From assembly GCA_017849555.1 (NCBI GenBank), contig JAFIGU010000107.1, positions 163,294-227,293 of the forward strand: a stretch of DNA of 64,000 nt, given 5' to 3'. Positions within the stretch are counted from its first letter, which is position 1, and each line of letters begins with the position of its first letter. Below the pieces are notes generated by a model that was not told where the DNA came from, made no database searches, and worked only from the letters and a program-made list of their open reading frames with translations. Shown here piece after piece: positions 42,239 to 51,748 of the stretch. The DNA comes from Sphingomonas sp. (GTDB lineage: Bacteria; Pseudomonadota; Alphaproteobacteria; Sphingomonadales; Sphingomonadaceae). The position numbers were made by a program, and so were the translations under genes.

Positions 42239-44491
42239 ATGCGCATTGCGGCAGGGATTCTAGCGGGCGTCGCCTTTACGGCACTGGCGACGGCGGGCGT
42301 CGCGCAAAACGCGCCGGCCGATCGCAAGGCGATCGAAGCCGCCTTCGATCGGCATATCAGTTCCGCCGACCAGCTCGCCTGGCTTAAGGACATGTCGTCC
42401 GAGCCCAACCATGTCGGGTCGCCGCACGACAAGGCCAATGCCGAAGCGACGCTCGCCAAGTTCAAACAATGGGGCTGGGACGCGCATATCGAGACGTTCC
42501 ACGTCCTCTATCCCACCCCGATCTCAACCAAGGTAGAGATGGTCGCGCCGGAGAAGATCGTGCTCGGCGGGCAGGAGCCGCCGATCCCCGGCGACGACAC
42601 GTCGTCCAGGACGGCCGATGCGCTGCCGCCCTATGTCGCCTTCCAGGGCGACGGCGATGTCACCGCCGACCTCGTCTATGTCAATTACGGGATGCCCGAG
42701 GATTATCAGGCGCTCGCGCGGCGCGGGATCGACGTGAAGGGCAAGATCGTCATCGCGCGCTACGGCGTCGGCTGGCGCGGGCTGAAGCCCAAATTGGCGC
42801 AGGATCACGGCGCAATCGGCTGCATTATCTATTCCGATCCGGCGGACGACGGCTATGCGCAGAGCGACGCCTATCCGGTCGGCGGCGCGCGCCCCGCGGG
42901 GAGCGTCCAGCGCGGCTCGGTTGCGGATATGCCGCTTTATCCCGGCGATCCCTTGACCCCCGGTATCGGCGCGACGCCCGAGGCCAAGCGGCTGACGCGC
43001 GAGGAAGCCCCGACGATCCTCAAGATCCCCGTGCTGCCGATATCTTATGGCGATGCGCAGAAACTGCTCGTCCGGCTCGGCGGACCCGTCGCACCGCCGC
43101 GGTGGCGCGGCGCGCTGCCGCTGACCTATCATATGGGGGGCAACGGCGGGGTTTCGGTCCATCTCGCGGTCAAGTCGAACTGGAAGCTGACCCCGGTCTA
43201 TGACGTGATCGCGATGCTGAAAGGCGCGCGCTACCCGGATCAATGGGTGATCCGCGGCAACCACCACGACGGCTGGGTGTTCGGTGCGTCCGATCCGCTG
43301 TCGGGCAATGTCGCCATGCTGTCGGAGGCGAAGGCACTGGGCGAATTGTATCGCACCGGTTGGCGCCCGGCGCGGACGATCGTCTATACCAGCGGGGACG
43401 CGGAGGAGCCGATGCTGCTCGGCTCGCCCGAATGGGCCGAGCAACATGCCGACGAGCTCAAGCAGAAGGGCGTCATCTATATCAACACCGACGGCAACGG
43501 CCGCGGGACGCTCCAGGTGCAGGGCAGCCACCCCTATCAGCGGCTGGTCAATGCCGTCGCCGCCGACGTGACCGATCCCGAGACCGGGGCGACGGTGGCG
43601 GCGCGCGCCCGCGCGGACGTGCTGGCAGGGGCGTTCGATCATGCCACCGACCATCCCGATCCAACCGCGTTGGCGGCGGCGGAGAAGGAGGCCGACCTTC
43701 CGCTCGGCGCGCTCGGATCGGGATCGGACTATTCCGCCTATATCCAGCATCTCGGCCTGCCGGCGCTCAATATCGGTTTCGGCGGCGAGGATGAATCGGG
43801 CGGCGTCTATCATTCGATCTACGACAGCTTCCACCATATGACGACGTTCGACGATCCCGGGCTCAAATATGGCGCCGCGTTGTCGAAGGTCGTCGGGCGG
43901 CTCGTGCTGCGGGTCGCCGACGCCGATCTGCCGGTGCAGCGCTATGGCGATTTCGCCGATACGGTCGGGGTCTATCTCGGCGAGGTGAAGAAGCTCGCCG
44001 CCGACCGCCGCACCGAGGACGAGAAGCGCGACAGGCTGATCCGCGACGGCGCGTTCCGCCTCGCCAGCGATCCGCTCAAGCCGGTCGGCGCCCCGGCACC
44101 CGAGGCGATGACCCCGCAATTCGATTTCGCCGCGCTGGACGGCGCGGTCGATACGCTCAAACATGCCGCGGCGGCGTTCGACACCGCGCTCGCCGCGCGC
44201 GGCGCGTCGCTGTCGCAGGCGCAGCGCGACCGGCTCGATCTCCAGCTTCGCGACATCGACCAGCTGTTGCTCGACGAGCGCGGGCTGCCGGGGCGGCCGT
44301 GGTACAAGCATCTGATCTACGCCCCCGGCCGGTTCACCGGCTATGGCGCCAAGACATTGCCCGGGGTGCGCGAGGCGATCGAGGAGCGGCGGTTCGACGA
44401 CGCCAGGGATTATGTCGGGCGCACCGCCAAGGTGTTGCGCGCCTATGCCGCGCGGCTCGATCAGGCGCGTGCGACGGTGGAGGGGAAATAG
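42239..44491 (+). CDS. secreted M28 peptidase, glutamate carboxypeptidase II-like
   Basis: 750 residues. The signal peptide MRIAAGILAGVAFTALATAGVAQ directs it to the periplasm. Domain order: protease part 1, PA domain (about 130-290), M28 catalytic part, and a C-terminal transferrin-receptor-like dimerisation domain (about 615-745). The two-zinc site is visible as GNHHDGWVFGASDPLSGN (His, bridging Asp), GDAEEPMLLGSPEW (general base Glu and ligand Glu), INTDGNGRG (Asp) and the late His in YHSIYDSFHH. It probably releases C-terminal acidic or other residues from peptides. GAGCGGGGA precedes the ATG. Monocistronic. Confidence 0.92.
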   Translation: MRIAAGILAGVAFTALATAGVAQNAPADRKAIEAAFDRHISSADQLAWLKDMSSEPNHVGSPHDKANAEATLAKFKQWGWDAHIETFHVLYPTPISTKVEMVAPEKIVLGGQEPPIPGDDTSSRTADALPPYVAFQGDGDVTADLVYVNYGMPEDYQALARRGIDVKGKIVIARYGVGWRGLKPKLAQDHGAIGCIIYSDPADDGYAQSDAYPVGGARPAGSVQRGSVADMPLYPGDPLTPGIGATPEAKRLTREEAPTILKIPVLPISYGDAQKLLVRLGGPVAPPRWRGALPLTYHMGGNGGVSVHLAVKSNWKLTPVYDVIAMLKGARYPDQWVIRGNHHDGWVFGASDPLSGNVAMLSEAKALGELYRTGWRPARTIVYTSGDAEEPMLLGSPEWAEQHADELKQKGVIYINTDGNGRGTLQVQGSHPYQRLVNAVAADVTDPETGATVAARARADVLAGAFDHATDHPDPTALAAAEKEADLPLGALGSGSDYSAYIQHLGLPALNIGFGGEDESGGVYHSIYDSFHHMTTFDDPGLKYGAALSKVVGRLVLRVADADLPVQRYGDFADTVGVYLGEVKKLAADRRTEDEKRDRLIRDGAFRLASDPLKPVGAPAPEAMTPQFDFAALDGAVDTLKHAAAAFDTALAARGASLSQAQRDRLDLQLRDIDQLLLDERGLPGRPWYKHLIYAPGRFTGYGAKTLPGVREAIEERRFDDARDYVGRTAKVLRAYAARLDQARATVEGK

Positions 44492-44539
44492 ACGCGGCGG
44501 CGCCCGCCGGGGCATTGTCGGCGGGCACCGACCGGCTCA

Positions 44540-44911
44540 TCATTGCCTGTCGATCGCGGTGACCTCGCCCGAACCGCCTTCGAGCTTCAGCGCGAACGTC
44601 ACCTTGTCGCCGGTCTTGACCTTGTCGAGCAGCGCGGGCTGGGCCTTGAACGCCATCGTCATCGCGGGCCAGCCGGCCTCGGCGATCGGGCCGTGGTCGA
44701 GCGTGATCGTGCCCGCGGTCTTGTCGATCGCGGTGACCGTGCCGATGCCGCCGGCGGTTTTCGCGGCCTCGGCGGGCATTGCCATATTCCCCATCGCCGC
44801 CGGCATTTCGGGGCGATTGGCGACGGCGGATGCGGCGTGCTCATCTTGTTGGCCGCAGGCGGCGAGCAGGGCGGATACGGCGAGCAAAGCGCCGGCGTTG
44901 ATCGGTTTCAC
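44540..44911 (-). CDS. CusF-like copper-binding lipoprotein
   Basis: 123 residues from a GTG start at 44911, with AAGGAGATATATC upstream. Lipobox [11 protein letters not shown] anchors it at the membrane. The CusF Cu(I)/Ag(I) site is intact: His in [10 protein letters not shown], Trp in GWPAMTM and the two Met of MTM. It overlaps the CusA stop by 4 nt (GTGA). Its role is to carry periplasmic Cu(I) or Ag(I) to the efflux pump. It is the last gene of the operon; the related C-terminal domain of CusB provides a second copy of this fold. Confidence 0.9.
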   Translation of the reverse strand: MKPINAGALLAVSALLAACGQQDEHAASAVANRPEMPAAMGNMAMPAEAAKTAGGIGTVTAIDKTAGTITLDHGPIAEAGWPAMTMAFKAQPALLDKVKTGDKVTFALKLEGGSGEVTAIDRQ

Positions 44912-47900
44912 GATATATCTCCTTGGTTGAGTGAACGGCAACGCCGCCGCATCAGCAGATAGGCGGCGGGAATGACGAACATCGACAGGAGCGGCGCGGT
45001 GAGCATCCCGCCGATCATCGGCGCGGCGATGCGGCTCATCACTTCGGATCCGGCACCGGCGCCGATCAGGATCGGCAGCAGCCCGGCGATGATCACCGCC
45101 ACCGTCATCGCCTTGGGCCGGACGCGCAACAGCGCGCCTTCGCGGACCGCCTCCTCCACCTGATCCGGTGTCGGCCGGTCGCCGCGCTCGGCGAGTGCGT
45201 GTTTGAGATAGATCAGCATCACCACGCCGAACTCGGCCGCGACCCCGGCGAGCGCGATGAAGCCGACCGCGGTCGCGACCGATTGGTGATAGTCGAACAG
45301 GTAGAGCAGCCAGAACCCGCCGGTCAGCGCGAACGGCAGCGTCCCCATGATCAGCGCGGCTTCGTCGAGCCGCCGGAAGATCAGGAACAGCAGCAGGAAG
45401 ATGATCGCCAGCGTCGCCGGCACGACGATCTTGAGCCGCTCGACCGCGCGCTGGAGATATTCGAACTGCCCCGCATAAGCGATGCTGACCCCCGGCGAGA
45501 GGCGGACATCCGCGGCGACCGCGCGGCGCAGATCGCCGACCACCGACGCGAGATCGCGACCGCGCGCGTCGACATAGACCCAGGTCGAGGGGCGTCCGTT
45601 CTCGGTCTTGAGCATCGGCGGGCCATCGGCGACCCGCACGCGCGCGACGCTGCCGAGCGTGATCTGCTGCCCCGAAGGCGTGAGGATCGGCAGCGCGGCG
45701 AGCGCGGCGGGCGTGTCGCGCAGTTCGCGTGGATAGCGGACGCTGATCGGGTAGCGCGCGAGCCCCTCGACCGTCTGGCCGATATTCTCGCCGCCGACCG
45801 CGCCGGAGACGATCGCCTGCACGTCGGCGATATTGAGCCCGTAACGCGCGGCAGCGGCGCGATCGATGTCGACATCGACATAGCGCCCCCCGGTCAGCCG
45901 CTCGGCCAGCGCCGAGGCGACCCCCGGCACGCGCTTCGCGACGGTTTCGACCGCGCGCGCGATACGATCGATCTCGGCCAGATCGGCGCCCGAGACCTTG
46001 ACCCCGATCGGGCTCTTGATCCCGGTCGCGAGCATATCGATCCGGTTGCGGATCGGCGGCACCCAGATGTTGGCGAGCCCCGGCACCTTGACCGCGCGAT
46101 CGAGCGCTTCGATCAGTCCGTCGGGCGTCATCCCGGGGCGCCATTGATCGCGCGGTTTGAAGCGGATCGTCGTCTCGAACATTTCGAGCGGCGCGGGATC
46201 GGTCGCGCTGTCGGCGCGTCCGGCCTTGCCGAACACGCTCTGCACCTCGGGCACCGATTTGATCATCCGGTCGGTCTGCTGGAGCAATTCGGACGCCTTG
46301 GCCGCCGATAGCCCGGGCAGCGCCGAGGGCATGTAGAGCAGATCGCCCTCGTTCATCGGCGGCAGGAACTCGCCGCCGAGCCGCGTTGCGGGCCAGGCGG
46401 TCGTCGCGAAGACCAGCGCGGCGATGACCAGCGTGGCCTTGGGGCGCCGCAGCGCCCAGTCGATCGCGGGGCGATAGCCGGCGGTGAGCAGGCGGTTGAT
46501 CGGGTTGGTGTGTTCGGCGGGGATGCGGCCACGGATCAGCCAGCCCATCAGCACCGGCACCAGCGTCACCGACAGGATCGCCGCGGCGGCCATCGTATAG
46601 GTCTTGGTGAAGGCGAGCGGGGCGAACAGCCGCCCCTCCTGCGCTTGCAGCGTGAACACCGGGACGAACGACAAGGTGACGATGAGCAGGCTGAGGAACA
46701 GCGCCGGGCCGACTTCGGCCGCGGCGGCGGTGATCAGCCGCCAACGTTGGGGATTGTCCAGCGCCGTGTCGGGATGCGCCGCCGCCCAGGCCTCGAGCTT
46801 CTTGTGCGCATTCTCGATCATCACGATCGCCGCGTCGACCATCGCCCCGATCGCGATCGCGATCCCGCCCAGCGACATGATATTGGCGTTGACGTCCTGC
46901 AGGCGCATCACGACGAACGCCGCGAGCACGCCGAGCGGCAATGTCACGATCGCCACCAGCGCCGATCGCACGTGCCAGAGGAACACGGCGCAGACGAGCC
47001 CGACGACGACGAACTCCTCGACGAGCTTGTGGGTGAGATTGTCGATCGCGGCATCGATCAGTTGCGAGCGATCGTAAGTGGGGACGATCGCGACCCCCGC
47101 GGGGAGGCTCTTCCTCAGCGCCGCCAATTTGGCTTTGACCGCCGCGATCGTGCCGCGCGCGTCGGCGCGCTGACGCAGGATCACGACCCCGCCCGCGACC
47201 TCGCCGTCGCCGTCGAGCTCGGCGATCCCGCGGCGCATTTCGGGGCCGGTCTGGATCGTCGCGACGTCGCCGAGCGTGACCGGCACGCCGCCCGCGCCGA
47301 CGCGGAGCGGGATTGCGCGGAAATCGTCGAGCGATGTGAGATAGCCCGAGGCGCGGACCATATAATCGGCCTCGGCCAGTTCGAGCACCGAGCCTCCAGC
47401 CTCCTGATTGGCCTGCCGGATCGCCGCGACCGCCTGGGTGTGCGTCACCCCGAAGGCGGCGAGCTTCACCGGATCGAGCAGGACCTGATATTGTTTGACC
47501 ATCCCCCCGATGCTCGCGACCTCGGCGATGCCGGGCAGGCTTTTCAGCTCGTAGCGCAGGAACCAATCCTGCAACGAGCGGAGCTGCGACAGATCGTGCG
47601 CGCCGCTGCGATCGACCAGCGCATATTCATAGACCCAGCCGACCCCGGTCGCATCGGGGCCGATCGCGCTTTTTGCGGTCTCCGGCAGCCGGCCCTGCAC
47701 CTGATTAAGATATTCGAGCACGCGGCTGCGCGCCCAGTAAAGGTCTGTGCCTTCGGCGAAGATCACATAGACGAAGGAGTAGCCGAAGAAACTGTAGCCG
47801 CGCACCGTCTTCGCGCCCGGCACCGACAGCATCGTGGTGGCGAGCGGATAGGTGACCTGGTTCTCGACGATCTGCGGCGCCTGGCCGGGCCAGGTGGTGC

Positions 47901-48048
47901 CGATGATCACCTGCGTGTCCGACAGATCGGGCAACGCGTCGAGCGGGGTCGCGCGGACCGCCAGCAGCCCGACAACGAGCAGCGCCAGCGCGCCAAGCAC
48001 GACGAACAGCCGGTTGCGCACCGAGCCCTGGATGACGCGCGCGATCAT
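44908..48048 (-). CDS. cusA: heavy-metal RND efflux pump, CusA-type
   Basis: 1046 residues, twelve membrane helices. [20 protein letters not shown] (helix 4) and [18 protein letters not shown] are landmarks of the HME-RND family, with [18 protein letters not shown] in the periplasmic porter region. CusF and a CusF-fused CusB alongside point to monovalent Cu/Ag rather than Co/Zn/Cd. It works in the inner membrane with CusB and CusC. ATG/stop overlap of 4 nt with CusB upstream. Confidence 0.93.
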   Translation of the reverse strand: MIARVIQGSVRNRLFVVLGALALLVVGLLAVRATPLDALPDLSDTQVIIGTTWPGQAPQIVENQVTYPLATTMLSVPGAKTVRGYSFFGYSFVYVIFAEGTDLYWARSRVLEYLNQVQGRLPETAKSAIGPDATGVGWVYEYALVDRSGAHDLSQLRSLQDWFLRYELKSLPGIAEVASIGGMVKQYQVLLDPVKLAAFGVTHTQAVAAIRQANQEAGGSVLELAEADYMVRASGYLTSLDDFRAIPLRVGAGGVPVTLGDVATIQTGPEMRRGIAELDGDGEVAGGVVILRQRADARGTIAAVKAKLAALRKSLPAGVAIVPTYDRSQLIDAAIDNLTHKLVEEFVVVGLVCAVFLWHVRSALVAIVTLPLGVLAAFVVMRLQDVNANIMSLGGIAIAIGAMVDAAIVMIENAHKKLEAWAAAHPDTALDNPQRWRLITAAAAEVGPALFLSLLIVTLSFVPVFTLQAQEGRLFAPLAFTKTYTMAAAAILSVTLVPVLMGWLIRGRIPAEHTNPINRLLTAGYRPAIDWALRRPKATLVIAALVFATTAWPATRLGGEFLPPMNEGDLLYMPSALPGLSAAKASELLQQTDRMIKSVPEVQSVFGKAGRADSATDPAPLEMFETTIRFKPRDQWRPGMTPDGLIEALDRAVKVPGLANIWVPPIRNRIDMLATGIKSPIGVKVSGADLAEIDRIARAVETVAKRVPGVASALAERLTGGRYVDVDIDRAAAARYGLNIADVQAIVSGAVGGENIGQTVEGLARYPISVRYPRELRDTPAALAALPILTPSGQQITLGSVARVRVADGPPMLKTENGRPSTWVYVDARGRDLASVVGDLRRAVAADVRLSPGVSIAYAGQFEYLQRAVERLKIVVPATLAIIFLLLFLIFRRLDEAALIMGTLPFALTGGFWLLYLFDYHQSVATAVGFIALAGVAAEFGVVMLIYLKHALAERGDRPTPDQVEEAVREGALLRVRPKAMTVAVIIAGLLPILIGAGAGSEVMSRIAAPMIGGMLTAPLLSMFVIPAAYLLMRRRCRSLNQGDIS

Positions 48049-49502
48049 CGGCCCGCCTCGCGCGCAATCGTCCGGATCGTCGGGCCTTCGCGCGCCTGAT
48101 CGAAGCCGAACCGTACCCGATCGCCGACCTTGAAGTCGCGCGCCAGCGCCGGGGTGCCGACGCGGAAGGTCATCGTCATCGCCGGCCAGTTTAGCGCCGG
48201 GACCGGCTGGTGGCTCAGCGTGATCGCCTCGGTCGTGATCCGGTCGATGCGCCCGACGGTTTCATAGGCGCCGGCGGGTTGCGCCGCAGCGATCGGTCGT
48301 GCCGGAATCGCCGCAAGGCTCGCCTCGGAATCGATCAGGAACTGGCCCGACGCGACGACCTTCTCACCCGCGGCGAGACCCGCGAGGATTGCGCTGCGGC
48401 CGCCGCTTTCGGCGCCGACGCGCACCTCAGCGGGCTGGTAGCGCCCGCCGGGAAGCGCGAGCATCACCAGATTGCGCCGGCCGGTCCGGATCACCGCCTC
48501 GGTCGGGACGAGCAGCGCGTCGCGCGCGTTCCCGCCGAAATCGACGCGCGCGAACATCCCGGGCCGGAGCCGCCCGCCGCGGTTCGGCAATTCGATCCGC
48601 ACCGTGAGCGTTCGCGTGTCGGGCTGCACATTGGGCAGGATCGCCGCGACGCGGCCGGCGAACCGCTCGCCCGGAAAAGCCGTCAGCGTCGCGCCGGCGC
48701 TTTGCCCCGGCCGCAACTGCGTGGCCAGCGCCTCGGGCACCGCGGCATTGAGCCATACGGTGGCGATGCCGTTGATTTCGGCCAAGGTCTGGCCGGCGGC
48801 CAACGTCATCCCCGCGCGAACGCCGAGCGTCTTGATCATGCCGCCGGTCGGGGTCGAAACGGTGAGCGTGTCGCGCGGGCGACCGCTGGCCTCGACCGCC
48901 GCGACCGTCGCCGGGGGCATGCCGAGCAGCACGAGCCGCTGGCGCGCGGCGCGCGCGAGCGCCGCGTCGCCGGTGCGGCGCACTGCGAGATATTCCCGCT
49001 GCGCGCCGCCCCATTCGGGGACGAGCAGATCGGCGAGCGGCGCGCCGGCACCGATCACGTCGCCCGGCGCGCGCGCATAGACACGCGTGACGAAACCGCC
49101 GCTGCGCGCCTGCACCACCGCGACGTCGCGCTCGTTGAAATCGATCGTCCCGGCGGCGGTGAGTGCGCCGTCGAGCGTGCCGCGCTCGGCGGCGACGATC
49201 CGCGCGCCGAGCCGCTGGAGGCGCGCCGGGTCGATCGCCGCGCCGGCCGTGCCGGGCGCCTCGTCGGCATATTTCGGAACCAGCGCCATATCCATGAACG
49301 GCGATTTGCCGGGCTTGTCGAAATGCTGCGACGGCACCATCGGATCGTACCAATAGAGGATTTTGCGGCCATTTTCGGCGGCGGCGGGCGGCGCCCCGCG
49401 CTGCGCAAAAGAGGCGATGCCGTAACCGGCGGCGCCGGCAACCAGCGCAAGGATCGCGGCGGCGATGCCGAGGCGCGCGCGCATAGAGAGATGAGCGGTC
49501 AT
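48045..49502 (-). CDS. cusB: CusB-type periplasmic adaptor with fused CusF domain
   Basis: 485 residues. An N-terminal membrane anchor ([20 protein letters not shown]) is followed by the metal-binding segment [20 protein letters not shown] typical of CusB, then barrel-sandwich and alpha-hairpin parts. The C-terminal 70 residues are a CusF-like domain with His (LSHQPVPA), Trp (NWPAMTM) and two Met. It bridges CusA and CusC in the periplasm. The start overlaps the CusC stop by 4 nt (ATGA), and its stop overlaps CusA by 4 nt. Confidence 0.92.
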   Translation of the reverse strand: MTAHLSMRARLGIAAAILALVAGAAGYGIASFAQRGAPPAAAENGRKILYWYDPMVPSQHFDKPGKSPFMDMALVPKYADEAPGTAGAAIDPARLQRLGARIVAAERGTLDGALTAAGTIDFNERDVAVVQARSGGFVTRVYARAPGDVIGAGAPLADLLVPEWGGAQREYLAVRRTGDAALARAARQRLVLLGMPPATVAAVEASGRPRDTLTVSTPTGGMIKTLGVRAGMTLAAGQTLAEINGIATVWLNAAVPEALATQLRPGQSAGATLTAFPGERFAGRVAAILPNVQPDTRTLTVRIELPNRGGRLRPGMFARVDFGGNARDALLVPTEAVIRTGRRNLVMLALPGGRYQPAEVRVGAESGGRSAILAGLAAGEKVVASGQFLIDSEASLAAIPARPIAAAQPAGAYETVGRIDRITTEAITLSHQPVPALNWPAMTMTFRVGTPALARDFKVGDRVRFGFDQAREGPTIRTIAREAGR

Positions 49503-50740
49503 CGATCGTCGCTCCCATAAGTGAGGACAAGCCGTGCGGCGTCGCGCGCCACGATCGCCGCGCGATCGAGCGTATCGAGCGACGCCTGCGCCAGCGCGGT
49601 CTGCGCGGCGATCAGCTCGGTCAGCGACGCGCGACCCGCGGCATAGCTGGCGGTCTCGAGATCGGCGCGCTGGCGGGCGAGCGGCAACAATGTCCGCTCG
49701 GCGCGCATCCATTGCTCGTGATGCATGACATGATCGGCAAGCCCGGCTTCGAGATCGGCGAAAAGGGCGCGGCGCATATCCTCCTGCTCGGCGAGCGCGG
49801 TCCCCTTTTCGGCGACCGCCGCGGCGATCATCGGGTCCTGACGCCGCTTGGCGAACAGCGGCAGGCTCGCGGTGACCCCGGCCGAGATCATATCGCCGTA
49901 CCGCTCGGCGCGCCGGCCATAGCCGATATCGAAGCTCCAGTCGGGGCGTTTCTCGGCGCGCGCCGCGACGATATCCGCCTCGGCCCGCCCGGTCCGCGCG
50001 ATCGTTGCGGCAAGGTCGGGGTGGCGGTCGACCGCCGCGCGCAACGCCGCCGGGTCGATCGCGAATGCCGGCACCGCGCCTTCGGGCTCGGGCGCGGGAT
50101 CGCCGGTCCAGCGCGCCAGCGCCGCCCGCGCGCGCGCCGTTTCGGCGGCGATTTCGCTGCGCTTGTCTTCCAGCGCCGCGATCGCCTGGCGGATGTCGAG
50201 CGCCTGCGCCGGGCGGACACTGCCCGCGGCGACGCCCGATGCGGCTGCCGCGGCGACGCGGGTCAATCGCGCCAGCACATCGTCGATCGCCGCGCCGCGT
50301 TGGCCGGCGAAGGCGAGGTCGATCCAGGCGACCGCGGTGGCGATCCGCACGCGGCGGTCTTCCACCGCCGCCTGCGCCTCGCCGATCGCGACGTCCGCCG
50401 CCGCGCGTCCGCGCGCGGCGCGGCGCTTGGCAAGATTGGGCACGTCCTGCGTGACGCCGAGCCGGGTCATCGTCATCGGCTCGCCGTCGAAGGTGAAGGC
50501 GGGCGGGCCGGAGACCGGGAAATTCTCGATGCGCAGGCCGAGTTTGGGATCGGGCAATTGCCCCGCGGCGACCGCCGCCGAGCGGCGCGCGTCGATAGCC
50601 AGCCCGCGCGCGCGCAACGACGGCGCATTGCGCGCCGCTTGTGCCAGCGCCGCATCGAAGGTCAGCGATCCGGCGGATACCGCGCCGGGCAGTGCCGCCA
50701 GCGCCGCGCTCAGCGCGGCAGCGGCCTTGAACAATGACAT
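49499..50740 (-). CDS. cusC: CusC/TolC-type outer membrane efflux protein
   Basis: 413 residues from ATG 50740. Signal peptide ending ALPGAVSAG, then two helical repeats typical of the outer membrane efflux (OEP) family: TFDAALAQAARNAPSLRARG and the second copy beginning near AFAIDPAALRAAVDRHPDLAATI. It forms the trimeric outer-membrane duct for the CusBA pump. First structural gene of the pump, 88 bp after the small Cys/Met protein. Confidence 0.9.
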   Translation of the reverse strand: MSLFKAAAALSAALAALPGAVSAGSLTFDAALAQAARNAPSLRARGLAIDARRSAAVAAGQLPDPKLGLRIENFPVSGPPAFTFDGEPMTMTRLGVTQDVPNLAKRRAARGRAAADVAIGEAQAAVEDRRVRIATAVAWIDLAFAGQRGAAIDDVLARLTRVAAAAASGVAAGSVRPAQALDIRQAIAALEDKRSEIAAETARARAALARWTGDPAPEPEGAVPAFAIDPAALRAAVDRHPDLAATIARTGRAEADIVAARAEKRPDWSFDIGYGRRAERYGDMISAGVTASLPLFAKRRQDPMIAAAVAEKGTALAEQEDMRRALFADLEAGLADHVMHHEQWMRAERTLLPLARQRADLETASYAAGRASLTELIAAQTALAQASLDTLDRAAIVARDAARLVLTYGSDDR

Positions 50741-50828
50741 GGGAGGAATCCTCAGCTCGATCGGTCGATGGCCGCGGGTCCGCGCGCCCGACAGCAAACG
50801 GGCGTTGTGGACGCGGTGCGGCCGGCGA

Positions 50829-51188
50829 TCAGCCGAGGGGTGAGGGCGGGGGCGTTTCGGGCGGGCGGTCGGTGCCCGCGAGCTCGCGCGCGGCGACGCC
50901 GAACAATTGGGATGCCGTGACGGTCGCCGGCGCGAACGGCGCGTCGGGCGCCGGCATCAGCGGCACCGCGCAGGCGGTCGCGGCGATACAATCGAGCGTC
51001 AGGCCCTGGCACGGCTTCTTGTCGGGCGTGGCGGGGTGCGCGCCCATCAGCGCCATGCAATCGGCGTCCATCGTCTGCGCCGGCGCGGTCATCGCCATCG
51101 GCACGACCGCGGCGGATGCCGCGGTCTGCTCGCCGAGCAGTCCGATCACCGCGCCGAAGAGCAGCAGCAGGGCGAGCATCCGCGTCAT
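50829..51188 (-). CDS. small Cys/Met-containing exported protein ahead of the Cus genes
   Basis: 119 residues from ATG 51188. The hydrophobic N-terminus MTRMLALLLLFGAVIGLLGEQTAASA is a signal peptide or anchor. The mature part has several Met and four Cys (DADCMALMG, KKPCQGLTLDC, ATACAVPL), compatible with periplasmic Cu(I) binding. Small proteins like this often lead copper-efflux operons, but I recognise no named family. Confidence 0.65.
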   Translation of the reverse strand: MTRMLALLLLFGAVIGLLGEQTAASAAVVPMAMTAPAQTMDADCMALMGAHPATPDKKPCQGLTLDCIAATACAVPLMPAPDAPFAPATVTASQLFGVAARELAGTDRPPETPPPSPLG

Positions 51189-51748
51189 GGCCGTTACATT
51201 AGGCGAGATGAGGAGCGGCGGCAATCGAGGCCGATCTGGCGGTGGGAAGGCGATGGATGAGTCCCGAAAGCCCGGCATGACGGGAAGGATTTCGGGACTC
51301 GTCCGTTGAGTTCTCACCACTAGCAGCGAGCGCGGCGCCGACCGATGCTTATCGTCGTCCCGCTCATCGACAATTCTTGCTTAATGCCGGGTAAAAGTCC
51401 GCGCGGCCGCGCCTTCCGGCCGCCACGACAGACATGATCCGCGCATTTGCGCCGGCGAGCGGGCCGAATATTAGGATTTCAATTGCAACCTAAAGGAAAC
51501 GCTCGACAATTGCCGTTGTGCGACGACGAAAAGCGCCGTATGGAGCATCCCGATAAGTTCGATAACTGGTCGCGTAGTCAGTAAACTTCTTTTCGGGAAG
51601 GGCGATTTCGCCAGGCGACGACCGGTTCTGATAACATTCGCGCAATTCTTAACCGTTCGTTTCCCTTGGCGGCATAGCGGAGCAGCAGCAACGCATCATC
51701 ACGATCGCGATCGACGAGCGTGATCGGGTGCGAAAAAGGGGACGGGGG
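51189..51748. other. 560-bp divergent region, Cus operon / CHAT operon
   Basis: No gene is supported. It holds the inverted repeat at 51255-51304, listed separately. The stretch 51475-51680 is AT-richer and includes TTCTTAACCGTTCG just ahead of the CHAT gene, where its promoter is expected. No CueR/CusR box could be recognised for the Cus operon. Confidence 0.4.
51255..51304. repeat. perfect hairpin upstream of the Cus operon
   Basis: GAGTCCCGAAA (51259-51269) and TTTCGGGACTC (51290-51300) are exact inverted arms. The stem extends to 15 pairs with one G-T, and an inner CCCG/CGGG stem lies in the loop. It sits 67-116 bp upstream of the small Cys/Met gene and may be a leader structure, terminator of an upstream transcript or REP-like element. 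Confidence 0.6.

Noticed and set aside
51251-51304. Resemblance of GATGAGTCCCGAAA to a hammerhead ribozyme core
   Set aside because: The CUGAUGA and GAAA elements are not joined by a proper stem II, and the bases simply form one arm of a long perfect hairpin.
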